Below, piece after piece: positions 51,048 through 60,756 of a stretch of 64,000 bases of DNA. The stretch comes from an uncultured Clostridium sp. GTDB lineage: Bacteria > Bacillota > Clostridia > TANB77 > CAG-508. The number at the start of each line of letters is the position of its first letter. Position 1 is the stretch's first letter. Made by a program: the position numbers and the translations under genes. The DNA is taken from positions 21,369 through 85,368 of the forward strand of contig URYN01000008.1 in NCBI GenBank assembly GCA_900552135.1, given 5' to 3'. The notes beneath the pieces are model-generated. The model saw nothing but the letters and a program-made list of their open reading frames with translations, was not told the origin of the DNA and did no database searches.

Positions 51048-51626
51048 ATGCAAAACAAGTTTACAAGAAGCTACTATGTTGGTTTGTGGAGTGAAATATT
51101 ATCCACATATCAATGGTGGGGACGGGATCTCGTAACACTGCTGGAAAGCATTAAAGAAACAGACCCCGTTGTTGTAGAAACTTTCTGGAAGATGTACAAC
51201 AAAACTGATGGAAAGTACAGTATTAAAACTTTGAGAGGTTACAAGTTCTATGAAATTCTTTCTCGGTTTATGGGAAGTGATGAGAAACTTGAGGTAAGTA
51301 CTCGAGTAAAATCACTGAAAAAAGAAAACGAACTTCTTCAGACGAAATTGTTGGAGTGTTATAGAAGAAGGGATATTTTGATTGCAATCCTGTGTTTCAC
51401 GCAGGAATTTGCAAACAAGAGGGCGGACAACGTCAGTATGTCCAGATACGGAAATGTTTTGACGGCTCGCTCGGACTCAGTGGACTTCTATGCTGAGCAA
51501 GACAGAAAACGGAAGGTGACCTATATAAGGATTACAATCCCTTGTGAACTGTGTATGGAGTACTGGCTCTGTGGAATTGAAAATGTTCCCGGAATCGAGT
51601 ACATCATGAAAAAAACTGCAAAATAA
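51048..51626 (+). CDS. Hypothetical protein, GC-richer monocistronic gene
   Basis: I do not recognise this 192-residue protein. It starts MQNKFTRSYYVGLWSEILST, has a likely coiled-coil segment near residues 80-105 (VSTRVKSLKKENELLQTKL), and ends in a Cys/Trp-containing region (IPCELCMEYWLCGIENVPG). No membrane helix or signal peptide. It has its own promoter, a GGGAGG site and a strong terminator, and uses more G/C-ending codons than its neighbours, like 8714-9175 and 17027-17839. The three may share an origin. Confidence 0.6.
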   Translation: MQNKFTRSYYVGLWSEILSTYQWWGRDLVTLLESIKETDPVVVETFWKMYNKTDGKYSIKTLRGYKFYEILSRFMGSDEKLEVSTRVKSLKKENELLQTKLLECYRRRDILIAILCFTQEFANKRADNVSMSRYGNVLTARSDSVDFYAEQDRKRKVTYIRITIPCELCMEYWLCGIENVPGIEYIMKKTAK

Positions 51627-51633
51627 TAAGTCT

Positions 51634-51676
51634 GGGACCCGGTACTTTTTAAGTGCCGGGGTTCCGGGCTTTTTTA
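51634..51676 (+). terminator. Strong rho-independent terminator
   Basis: GGGACCCGGTACT (51634-51646) pairs with AGTGCCGGGGTTCC (51652-51665, one bulge), then a G/C clamp and TTTTTT. The 298-base gap 51627-51924 otherwise holds only AT-rich DNA and the promoter TTGAAA (51846)-17-TAGAAT (51869) of the next gene. Confidence 0.85.
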
Positions 51677-51924
51677 TATTGAAAAAATCATTAATATTTA
51701 TTTGAAAAATTTGCATAAATTTGAATTTGAAAATCAAAAAAGAAAAAAATTATATAACTCACGATAAATCGTCAAGTGAAAAGTTAAATGCAATTCTGTA
51801 AAGTAAATGCAATTTACAATAAACTTAAAAAATTTTATTATATTGTTGAAAATTAATCAAAAAAGTTATAGAATGTGATATAGCTATAGGTTGTTTATAA
51901 CAAAACAAATGAAAGGGAAAAATA

Positions 51925-52629
51925 ATGAAAAATAAAGCAGTATTTATAGTTGTCATAGTTGCAATACTAATTATTATTACAACAATTAGTATTAATAACA
52001 ATGAATAAAGATACTGGCTCTTCAAACACTACATTGAATGTAAAAGATGGAACAACAGTTATTTCGGATTCGGCAATTATAAATAAGAGCAAAATTACCA
52101 AAATTATAATGCCACCAACATTAAAAAAGATTGGAAATAGTGCTATATGTGGCTGTTCTAACTTAATTAGTGTAGAATTAAATGAGGGCTTAGAGGATAT
52201 TGGAAATAATGCATTTTCTGCTTGCTCTTCATTAACTTCCATCACATTGCCTAGTACACTAAAATATATTAGATATCGTGCATTCTATAATTGTAGAAAC
52301 ATTGAATTTGGAAATCTCGTAACATTGAATTTGGAAATCTCGTAATTACGGAAGGTGTAAAAACGATAGGATCGTATTCATTCTATTATTGTTTGGGTAT
52401 TAAAAGTTTAAAAACGCCTACTACACTATTTATGATTGCACAAAACACATTTAATAATTGCTATAATTTGGAAAATGTAGAATTAGGAGAAGGCCTTAGA
52501 ATAATAACAGAATATCAAACACCAGATAATGTATTAGAAAGTCCTCATAGTTATTACAATTATATGAAAGAAAATTACACAAAAAGAATAGATGGTGCAA
52601 TGATGTTAAAATTAATACGAAAGGAATAA
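51925..52629 (+). pseudogene. Frameshifted secreted leucine-rich-repeat (BspA-type) protein
   Basis: The first 27 codons from ATG 51925 give a signal peptide or membrane anchor (KAVFIVVIVAILIIITTIS) and then stop at 52006. The body continues in another frame from about 52001 (LNVKDGTTVISDSAI, then KKIGNSAICGCSNL, GLEDIGNNAFSACSSLTSI), the BspA-like LRR pattern, and stops at 52345. A third frame resumes the repeats (TIGSYSFYYCLGIKSLK, FNNCYNLENVELGEGL) to 52629. The second shift is caused by a 23-bp tandem duplication (52298-52343). The intact protein would be a surface LRR protein. Confidence 0.72.
52298..52343 (+). repeat. 23-bp tandem duplication
   Basis: The 23-bp unit starting AACATTGAATTTGG occurs twice back to back (52298-52320 and 52321-52343) without a mismatch. 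Twenty-three is not a multiple of three; removing one copy rejoins the upstream and downstream LRR frames. Confidence 0.92.
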
Positions 52630-52637
52630 ATTGTAAT

Positions 52638-53837
52638 ATGAGAGATATTTTAAAAGATTATAGAGCTGATGAAAATAATCCAAAATGGAAGAACATCGTT
52701 TCAAGGCAGAAATCTCTGTACAAAAGAGACGAAGACCTACGTTCTGAATTCGAAAGAGACTATACGAGAGTAATACATAGTAACAGTTATAGAAGAATGA
52801 AACATAAAACTCAGGTCATATTTTCGCCTGAAAATGACCATATATGTACAAGAACGGAACATGTTACTCATGTTGAATCAATCAGTTATACCATTGCCAA
52901 ATATTTAGGACTAAACACAGAACTTACAAAGGCCATTGCGACTGCACACGATATTGGGCATAGTCCATTTGGGCATCAAGGCGAAAGAATACTGTCAGCA
53001 ATATCACAAAGAGACTTGTCAAAGAAGTTTTGGCATGAGAAAAATGGTGTAGACTGCGTAGATAAAATAGAAGTTTTAGAAGATACTCATGGAGATTTTC
53101 AAAACCTTAATTTGACATATGCAACAAGAGATGGAATTATTTCTCATTGCGGAGAAATCGACGAAAATTATTTAAGACCCAGAGAAGAATTCATCGATTT
53201 GAATGAATACAAAGAGCCAAACCAATATGCTCCTTACACATGGGAAGGCTGTGTTGTAAAGATTGCAGATAAGATTTCTTATTTAGGAAGAGATATTGAA
53301 GATGCTATAACACTTGGAATTTTAGACGATCATCTGGAAGAATTACATCAAATCTTGGAAGAGGCTCCAACACAAGTAATAAACAATACTGTTATAATAA
53401 ACACATTAATAAGAGATTTATGTGAGAATTCTTCTTATGAAAAAGGCTTGTGCTTTTCAAAAGAAATATTTGATTGGATAAATAAGCTTAAGAAATTTAA
53501 TTATAAATATATTTATATGTCACCAAAAGTGCGTAAAGCAATTCCATATTTTGAATTAATAATAAATACAATATATGAAACACTTATCGAGGCTTTTGAT
53601 GGAAAAAATACTGACAACAATTTGGAAAAAATGAGTAAACAATATCCTGAACTTATTGCAAGCTTTAGAGAGTGGATGGCTAGATATTGGAATTTAGAAA
53701 GGCCAGTGAATTACAAAAATGATGTAATATTTAATATGGAAAATAAATCAGACTTTAGTAATGCAATAATTTATTATATATCTGGAATGACAGATAATTT
53801 CGCTATAGAAACATATAACAAAATAATTAGATTTTAA
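52638..53837 (+). CDS. dgt: Deoxyguanosinetriphosphate triphosphohydrolase-like HD protein
   Basis: Hydrolyses dNTPs to deoxynucleoside and triphosphate. The HD-domain residues are visible: RTEHVTHVESISYTIA, then ATAHDIGHSPFGHQGE near residues 102-116, and KIADKISYLGRDIEDA. NSYRRMKHKTQVIF and the first AAAGGA site in the end of the previous frame fit the family. The 399-residue length is typical of Firmicute Dgt-like proteins; exact dNTP preference is unknown. Confidence 0.9.
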   Translation: MRDILKDYRADENNPKWKNIVSRQKSLYKRDEDLRSEFERDYTRVIHSNSYRRMKHKTQVIFSPENDHICTRTEHVTHVESISYTIAKYLGLNTELTKAIATAHDIGHSPFGHQGERILSAISQRDLSKKFWHEKNGVDCVDKIEVLEDTHGDFQNLNLTYATRDGIISHCGEIDENYLRPREEFIDLNEYKEPNQYAPYTWEGCVVKIADKISYLGRDIEDAITLGILDDHLEELHQILEEAPTQVINNTVIINTLIRDLCENSSYEKGLCFSKEIFDWINKLKKFNYKYIYMSPKVRKAIPYFELIINTIYETLIEAFDGKNTDNNLEKMSKQYPELIASFREWMARYWNLERPVNYKNDVIFNMENKSDFSNAIIYYISGMTDNFAIETYNKIIRF

Positions 53838-53848
53838 TTTTTTAAAAC

Positions 53849-53877
53849 TTGACTTTCATACTGTAAAAAAATAAAAT
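53849..53877 (+). promoter_or_regulatory. Promoter of the zinc-peptidase-like gene
   Basis: TTGACT at 53849-53854, 17 bases, TAAAAT at 53872-53877. Just before the gene, AAGGAG is followed by a two-codon ORF (ATG AAA TAA, 53942-53950) whose stop abuts the real ATG at 53951. Confidence 0.6.
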
Positions 53878-53950
53878 ATATATGAATTATATTGGAATAA
53901 TAAATCAATAAAATGTATCTATGAGAATTAACTAAGGAGCTATGAAATAA

Positions 53951-55573
53951 ATGAAAAAAATAATGGAAATTATTGCTGAAAGAAATTATAGTGAAGAAAC
54001 GAAAAAATATATATTGTTATTTATTGACTCTTTTTCAGGAGTTTATGGAAAGTTCATTTCTAAAGAAGAGTTGGTAAGAAGAATTACAAAAAACTTAACT
54101 TCTGATATTAATTTTACAAAAAATATAGATGACATGAATATTGGTTTATATAACCAAGCTACAAGACAAATTAGTATAAGGAAAACTGAGGTTGACTTTG
54201 AACACATCATAATACATGAAATGATTCATTGTATAACAAATTATTCTAATGAAGAACAAATTGTAGATGGCTTTGACAGAACCATAGAGGACTTTGATAA
54301 CAGAGGTTTTATATCTGAGGGCAAAGGCCTTAATGAGGGAATGGTTGATTACATGACTAAACAAATTTGTGATAAATATAATTACAGCTTCAAAAGTGGA
54401 TATAAAAGATTAAATGAAATTATAAAACACTTACTTCCGTTCACAGGGGAAAGTCTTATAAAAGAATTTTTAAGTGAAAATTGTGATGTTCGAGGAATTT
54501 TAGAAGATATTGGCATCGAAGCTGAAACTTTTATTTCTGATGTTGATATGGTTGAAGCTAAGGAAAGAGCAAGACGAACAGTTTTTGATGAAGATAATTC
54601 AAAACTTGAAAATATGGTTTCTGCAATGAGAAAGATTGCGATGATATATCCTAGAGCCCAAACTGTTACAGAGCTAATTAGAAAGTACAATTTTTTTAAA
54701 TCTTTATGCAAAGAATTTTTTGATCAAAATGAATTTGATATATTTAGTTTATTAATTGAAGATATTAGAGATTTGAAGCAAAAAGGTGTTGATTTATCTG
54801 AAGCAAGATTTATGACAAGGGATGAAGCTGTTAAAAGAGCTTTTAAAGCTGATAGTGCAATAACAAGAATTATGAGTATGAGTAGAGATGAAGTTGCATT
54901 AAATTTGGAAGATTTGTTATATGAAGATGATGACACTACAAATGTATTAGCACCAAGAATACATGAATATTTATTTTATGGAGAAAAATGCGGAAAAGAG
55001 ATTTCGAACAGACTATATAGTTTAATTTCTGTTAAGAATTATTTAAGGGAGCACCCTGAAATTGATTACAGAGAATTGTCTTTTGCGGTATATGATTATT
55101 TAAATATTTTTGTGGCCTACGATAAAGATGAAAAAAAAGTTAATATATATGATTTAGGAGAAGATGAAATTCTTTCAGAAACACCAGAAGGGCTTGAAGA
55201 TGATACAGAAATGGTTAAAGTATATGGAAGTGTAGTTAAAGATGCAGAATATAAATTATATGTAGCAAAAAGCCAAAGAAGGCATTTTGAGAAAGATGGA
55301 ATGCCTCAAGTATTAATAGAAATTGCTGAAAAGGATTGTGTAAGAAAGCAAAGAAATTTAGACGAGATGAAAGAAGAAATAGAAGAAAGTAAAGAACGCA
55401 GAATGACTAATATTTTACAGAATAAGCAGGCTACTCAATCAGCTGAATTAGCTGAAGCAAAAGACGTAAAAGCAACATCAGCTTCAAATGAATTAAATGC
55501 AGTAAATAACACAGGCTATACAGGTAATAATAAGTCTTCTGATGAATCTAAGAAAGAGGGACAAGATAGATAA
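53951..55573 (+). CDS. Zinc-metallopeptidase-like protein of unknown family
   Basis: A 540-residue cytosolic protein. HEMIHC (first His about residue 89) is a HEXXH zinc motif, and GLNEGMVDY with Glu about residue 129 fits the third ligand of gluzincin-type peptidases. The surroundings (EEQIVDGFDRTIEDFDNRG) are unfamiliar. The middle is helical; the last 110 residues are a charged coiled coil and a disordered Ala/Ser/Asn-rich tail. No signal peptide, so the target should be inside the cell. polA starts 23 bases downstream. Confidence 0.65.
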   Translation: MKKIMEIIAERNYSEETKKYILLFIDSFSGVYGKFISKEELVRRITKNLTSDINFTKNIDDMNIGLYNQATRQISIRKTEVDFEHIIIHEMIHCITNYSNEEQIVDGFDRTIEDFDNRGFISEGKGLNEGMVDYMTKQICDKYNYSFKSGYKRLNEIIKHLLPFTGESLIKEFLSENCDVRGILEDIGIEAETFISDVDMVEAKERARRTVFDEDNSKLENMVSAMRKIAMIYPRAQTVTELIRKYNFFKSLCKEFFDQNEFDIFSLLIEDIRDLKQKGVDLSEARFMTRDEAVKRAFKADSAITRIMSMSRDEVALNLEDLLYEDDDTTNVLAPRIHEYLFYGEKCGKEISNRLYSLISVKNYLREHPEIDYRELSFAVYDYLNIFVAYDKDEKKVNIYDLGEDEILSETPEGLEDDTEMVKVYGSVVKDAEYKLYVAKSQRRHFEKDGMPQVLIEIAEKDCVRKQRNLDEMKEEIEESKERRMTNILQNKQATQSAELAEAKDVKATSASNELNAVNNTGYTGNNKSSDESKKEGQDR

Positions 55574-55596
55574 AGACAAAGGAAGGAAAATTAAAA

Positions 55597-58368
55597 ATGT
55601 CAAGTAATAGATTATTAATAATAGATGGTAACAGTATAATGAATAGAGCTTTTTATGGAATAATGAGCTCTAAATCATTGATGTCTGCAGATGGAATGTA
55701 TACAAATGCGATATACGGATTTTTGTCAATTTTATTTAAGGAACTTGAAGATTTAAATCCAGATTATATTGCAGTTGCTTTTGATTTAAAAGCTCCAACC
55801 CACAGACACAAGATGTTTTCTGAATATAAAGGTACAAGACATGCAATGCCAGAAGAACTAGCACAGCAAATGCCTGTTATAAAAGAAATACTAAGAAACA
55901 TGAACATAACTATAATCGAGAAAGAAGGATACGAGGCTGATGATGTTTTAGGAACTATATCAAAACAGGCAGAAAAAGCCGGACACGAGGTTACTATTCT
56001 TTCAGGAGATAGGGATACTTTTCAACTTGCAAGTAAACATATTACTATAAGAATTCCAAGAACAAAGATGGGAAAGACTGAAACAGAGGATTATGATGAA
56101 AACAAGGTTAAAGAAGAGTACGGAGTTACACCCGTACAGTTAATTCAGGTAAAGGGATTGATGGGTGATACCTCTGATAATATTCCTGGTGTTCCTGGAG
56201 TAGGAGAGAAAACTGCACTAAAACTTGTAAAGGAATACAAGAATATAGACAATATATATAAGGAGTTAGAAGCGGGAACTTCAGATATAAAAGGAACATT
56301 AAAAACGAAATTAGAGAATAATAAAGATTCTGCATTAATGTCTAGAACCCTTGGAACAATATTACTTGATGCCCCTCTTGGCATTGAAATAGAAGATTTA
56401 AGAAAACAAGAGTGGAACATGGAAGCTGTAACTAATAAATTTAAAGAATTACAGTTTAATAGATTTATAGAAAGATTTAATTTAAACGGCTTAGGAACAG
56501 CTAAAAAAGAAACAAAATTAGAAGATTTATTCAAGGTAAAAGAGCTTAATATAGAGGATAAAAAGGAAATATCAGAAGAAATAAAAAGTATTGAAGAAAA
56601 AAATAAATTTATCTATTACTTTGAAAAAGTCGAAGCCGAAGGATATGAAAATAAAATAATAAAACTCGAAATAAAATCAATTTGTTTTGTAGGAAAAGAT
56701 GATAACACAATTGTCTATTTACCGTTCGACATTTCTAGAATAGAAGAATATAGAGAATTATTAAACATTTTTGAAAATCCAAATATAGAGAAGATTGGAT
56801 ATAAAACAAAGCATGATTTTGTAATTCTTAAGGAATTAGGAATTGAATATAATAATATAAAATATGATGCTGAAATTGCTGGATATAATATAAATCCAAC
56901 AGATAAAAATACTATAGAAGAAATGAGCAATAAGTATTTAGAGATAGATATAGATGAGTACCTTCAAAATGAGTTCAAAGATTTACAAGAAAATAAGAAT
57001 AAGCAAATTAATTTATTTGATGCTATGCAGGATGATTCTGAGCAAGCAAAAGAATTAGCAAGAAAGAATAAATTGACAAACTCATTCTATTGCTACATTA
57101 TTTCTAAACTTGAACCTGTTACATTAGAAAAACTAAAAGCTGAACATACACTCGAACTATTTAATAATATTGAAATGCCACTTGTGCCAGTACTTGCAGA
57201 AATGCAATACAATGGAATGTTAGTTGATAAACAAGAGCTTGTAAATTTGGGAGTAGTTTTAAAACAACAACTTGAAGATATAACAAAAGACATATACGAA
57301 TTAAGTGGAGAAGAATTCAATATAAATTCACATCAACAACTAGGCAAGATATTATTTGAAAAATTACAACTGCCAGTATATAAAAAGACCAAGAATGGTT
57401 ATACCACAGATGTAGATGTTCTAGAAAAACTTAAGGATAAGCATCCAATAATAGAAAAAATATTGGAATACAGAACCTTAATGAAACTTAACTCTACTTA
57501 TGTTGAAGGATTAATGCCTTATATAAATGAAAATACAAATAGAATTCACTCGAGTTTTCATCAAACTATAACTGCAACAGGAAGAATAAGCAGTACAGAG
57601 CCAAATCTTCAAAACATTCCAACTAGGGCAGAATTAGGAAAGCAAATAAGAAAAGCATTTAAACCTGCACCAGGAAATGTATATATAGATGCAGATTATT
57701 CGCAAGTTGAACTAAGAGTTCTAGCACATATATCTGGTGATGAAAACATGATTTATGCATTCAATCATAATGAAGATATTCACAGACAAGTAGCTTCAAA
57801 AATTTTAAATATTCCGATGGAAGAAGTTACAAAAGAGCAACGTTCATCTGCAAAAGCTGTAAATTTCGGGATAGTTTATGGAATAAGTGATTATGGATTA
57901 GCAAACCAAATTGGTGTAAGCAACAAACAAGCTAAAGAGTATATAAGCCAATATCTAGAAAAATATAATGGCATAAAACAATTCATGGACGAGATAGTTG
58001 AAAGAGCTAAGAACAATGGGTATGTCGAAACATTATTCGGAAGAAGAAGATATATTCCAGAAATAAAATCAAGCAACTACATGGTTAGACAATTTGGAGC
58101 AAGAGTTGCCATGAATACACCTATTCAAGGTACTGCGGCAGACATAATGAAAATTGCAATGATAAATGTTTATAATGAATTGAAACAGAGCAAAATTAGT
58201 GCTAGAATAGTATTGCAAATACACGACGAATTGCTTCTTGAAGTTTCAGAAAACGACAAAGAAGAAGCTAAGAAAATATTGAAAAATTGCATGGAACGTG
58301 CAAAAAAACTTGTAGTACCATTACAAGTTGAATTATCAGAAGGTGATAGCTGGTATGAGGTTAAATAA
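55597..58368 (+). CDS. polA: DNA polymerase I
   Basis: A 923-residue family A polymerase. The 5'-3' exonuclease/flap domain (residues 1-290: IDGNSIMNRAFYG, EADDVLGTISKQAE, VKGLMGDTSDNIPGVPGVGEKTA) is intact. The 3'-5' exonuclease region lacks the DxE metal motif (YYFEKVEAEGYENK in its place), so proofreading is probably absent, as in Bacillus and Thermus. Polymerase motif A DYSQVELRVLAHISGD (about 697), motif B RSSAKAVNFGIVYG (about 749) and motif C IHDELLLEV (about 875) are complete. Confidence 0.97.
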   Translation: MSSNRLLIIDGNSIMNRAFYGIMSSKSLMSADGMYTNAIYGFLSILFKELEDLNPDYIAVAFDLKAPTHRHKMFSEYKGTRHAMPEELAQQMPVIKEILRNMNITIIEKEGYEADDVLGTISKQAEKAGHEVTILSGDRDTFQLASKHITIRIPRTKMGKTETEDYDENKVKEEYGVTPVQLIQVKGLMGDTSDNIPGVPGVGEKTALKLVKEYKNIDNIYKELEAGTSDIKGTLKTKLENNKDSALMSRTLGTILLDAPLGIEIEDLRKQEWNMEAVTNKFKELQFNRFIERFNLNGLGTAKKETKLEDLFKVKELNIEDKKEISEEIKSIEEKNKFIYYFEKVEAEGYENKIIKLEIKSICFVGKDDNTIVYLPFDISRIEEYRELLNIFENPNIEKIGYKTKHDFVILKELGIEYNNIKYDAEIAGYNINPTDKNTIEEMSNKYLEIDIDEYLQNEFKDLQENKNKQINLFDAMQDDSEQAKELARKNKLTNSFYCYIISKLEPVTLEKLKAEHTLELFNNIEMPLVPVLAEMQYNGMLVDKQELVNLGVVLKQQLEDITKDIYELSGEEFNINSHQQLGKILFEKLQLPVYKKTKNGYTTDVDVLEKLKDKHPIIEKILEYRTLMKLNSTYVEGLMPYINENTNRIHSSFHQTITATGRISSTEPNLQNIPTRAELGKQIRKAFKPAPGNVYIDADYSQVELRVLAHISGDENMIYAFNHNEDIHRQVASKILNIPMEEVTKEQRSSAKAVNFGIVYGISDYGLANQIGVSNKQAKEYISQYLEKYNGIKQFMDEIVERAKNNGYVETLFGRRRYIPEIKSSNYMVRQFGARVAMNTPIQGTAADIMKIAMINVYNELKQSKISARIVLQIHDELLLEVSENDKEEAKKILKNCMERAKKLVVPLQVELSEGDSWYEVK

Positions 58369-58404
58369 TATAAAATATAATAAATCAAAGGAGATAAAGT
58401 TATA

Positions 58405-58971
58405 TTGAAAAAACTAGGGAAAATTATTTGCATAGCGTTGGTTTGCTTAATAATTCTCGTAGCAATTATTAAAATTTTTAATATAGATAAAGAAATATTA
58501 AAAAACATATATCCTAAAAAATATGAGGAATATGTAGAAAAATATTCAAAAGAATATAATGTAGATCCGTTAGTTGTGTTTTCAGTAATAAAGGCAGAAA
58601 GCAATTTCAAGAAAGATGCGAAATCTTCTAGTGGGGCAAAAGGATTAATGCAACTAATGGACGCCACAGCAGAGGAAATGGCAAATAAAATTGATACCTC
58701 TGTAGCAGAAGAGGAAAGCTTATTTGAACCTGAAAAAAATATAATGATAGGGGTTAGATATTATTCTGAACTCCTAGATATGTACGAGGGAAACATGCTT
58801 CTTGCATTAACTGCATATAATGCTGGAATAGGAAACGTAAATTCTTGGATAACACAAGGAATTATAAAAAAAGACGGAAGTGACATAGAAAATATTCCAT
58901 ATAAAGAAACAAATATGTACGTAAGAAAAATAATAAATAATTATAAGATGTACCAAAAAATTTATAATTAG
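58405..58971 (+). CDS. Membrane-anchored lytic transglycosylase (SLT/GH23)
   Basis: Cleaves peptidoglycan glycan strands. One N-terminal helix (IICIALVCLIILVAIIKIF) is followed by the SLT domain: VFSVIKAESNFKKDAKSSSGAKGLMQLM, where the Glu after KA (about residue 66) is catalytic, and LALTAYNAGIGNVNSW. The 188-residue length fits small Firmicute lytic transglycosylases. The start is TTG 58405 with AAAGGAGAT 12 bases upstream; no ATG is available before the helix. Confidence 0.9.
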   Translation: MKKLGKIICIALVCLIILVAIIKIFNIDKEILKNIYPKKYEEYVEKYSKEYNVDPLVVFSVIKAESNFKKDAKSSSGAKGLMQLMDATAEEMANKIDTSVAEEESLFEPEKNIMIGVRYYSELLDMYEGNMLLALTAYNAGIGNVNSWITQGIIKKDGSDIENIPYKETNMYVRKIINNYKMYQKIYN

Positions 58972-58991
58972 AATGAAAGGGAACATATTAG

Positions 58992-60684
58992 ATGAAAACT
59001 AAAAAAGTTAGTATAAGTGTATTTCAGATTTTTATAACATTTATAATAATAATCGCAATAATAGTACGGAATTGTTATCGTAAAGAATGCTGTAAAACAT
59101 AAAGAATTTGTTGTGAAAGATGAAGCATTTGCAGGAACTGGAACGGCAGAAGATCCATACAAAATTGAGTATGTGGAAGATTTAATTGTGCTTGCTAAAA
59201 GTGTGAACAGCGGAAATGGTTACAAAGACAATTATTTTATATTAGTAAGTAAATTAGATTTTGCTGATAGTGCTTCATATAAAGACGCTACAACGAAAAT
59301 GTATGGTGATATTAATAAAGATGGAAAAGTTGATGAACTATTAACTGAATTGACTACAGGGCAAGGCTTTGAAACCATTGGAAGCAAAAAAGACAAAAGT
59401 GGAAGCGATTGCACTTTTTTAGGAACATTTATAGGTGATGATAAAACAATAAAAAACTATAATGTTACCTTGAACTCTTTATCTGAAAGTGAGCTTTCAC
59501 AGCAGGACAAGCTTATTGGCCTGTTTGGAAGAAATGGTGGAACAATTTCAAATCTTAAAGTTGTAGGAAACATTAATATAAATTCGGTTCTTGAAGGAGA
59601 ACATAGCTCTACTGTAAAAGTCGGAATGATATGTGCCGAAAACAGTGGAACAATAGATTCCTGCAAGACCGAGGGAGAAATAAATGTTACTTTGCAGAAT
59701 ATTGTTACCAAAACCGCGGGAGTTGTAGGAGTAAATACTGGAAAAATAATAAATTCCTCAAACAGTGCTAACATTACATCAAACCAAGAAAAGGCAGGAA
59801 TAACTGCAGAAAGCACTTCAAAAGGTGAAACAACAGGAACCCCTACTGAAAATATTTCTAATGATCAAAATTCGAGAAAATCTATTGGAAGTACTTCAAA
59901 TGGAGAAGGGAGAGAAACATCTGCTGGAAACACTTTAGAGTCTGACTATACAGAAATAACAAACTGCACAAACACAGGAAAAATAATAGAAACAACAGGT
60001 TCTGATTTTTATACAGCAGGAATAGTTGCAAACAACAAAGAAACAACAATTACCAGCTGTACAAATAACGGCAGAGTCGAAGGAAAAATGGCAGGTGGAA
60101 TAGCAGGAATATCAACAGGAAGAATCGTTGCTTGCCAAAACACAGCAATAGTTTCAAACTTAAACGAAAAATCAGATAATACAGAAGTTGCTGGTGGAAT
60201 TGCTGGAATACTAGAAAATAATACAATGGAAAATTGTAAAAATACTGGTGACATTTCAGGTCTAACAAATGTAGGTGGACTCGTTGGAAAAAATAAGGGA
60301 GACATCACAGTAGCAAGAAATGATGGAATAATATCAAAAAATTCAGAATCAGTAGCTGGAAGAGCATACATAGGCGGAATAGCTGGTAGCAATCTTACTA
60401 AAGCATCGATTACGAACTCTAAAAATTATGGAAATATTAGCTCAGAAGCAGATAACTTAGTCGCACTTGGTGGAATTTGTGGAATAATGTACACAGGTTC
60501 AGCAATTGAAACTTCAGAAAACCATGGAAATCTTTCTGGAATAGCAAAAATAATAACTCCTAATGAAGATTTAAACAATAATTGTAAAGACTGCTCAAAC
60601 TTTGGAGGCGGAGCAGCACAAAATTCTGAAACAGGGGAGTTGCATCTTGGACTAATTTATGGTAAATTTGAAGAGGTACAATAA
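58992..60684 (+). pseudogene. Secreted GLUG-repeat protein with a frameshift after the signal anchor
   Basis: ATG 58992 (GAAAGGG upstream) encodes a signal anchor (VSISVFQIFITFIIIIAIIV) that runs into a stop at 59098-59100 region in its own frame. From 59065 the next frame reads YGIVIVKNAVKHKEFVV and continues into a 520-residue body with many GLUG-like beta-helix repeats (GTISNLKVVGNI, GGIAGISTGRIVACQN, GGLVGKNKGDI). One missing base near 59062 explains the break. A shorter product could start at GTG 59113, but it would lack secretion. Such proteins are usually cell-surface adhesin-like. Confidence 0.68.
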
Positions 60685-60756
60685 GAAACATACATTGGTT
60701 TATAGATAAATCCATCAAAATAAAAAATCTAAATTTATTAATAAGGAATGATGTTT

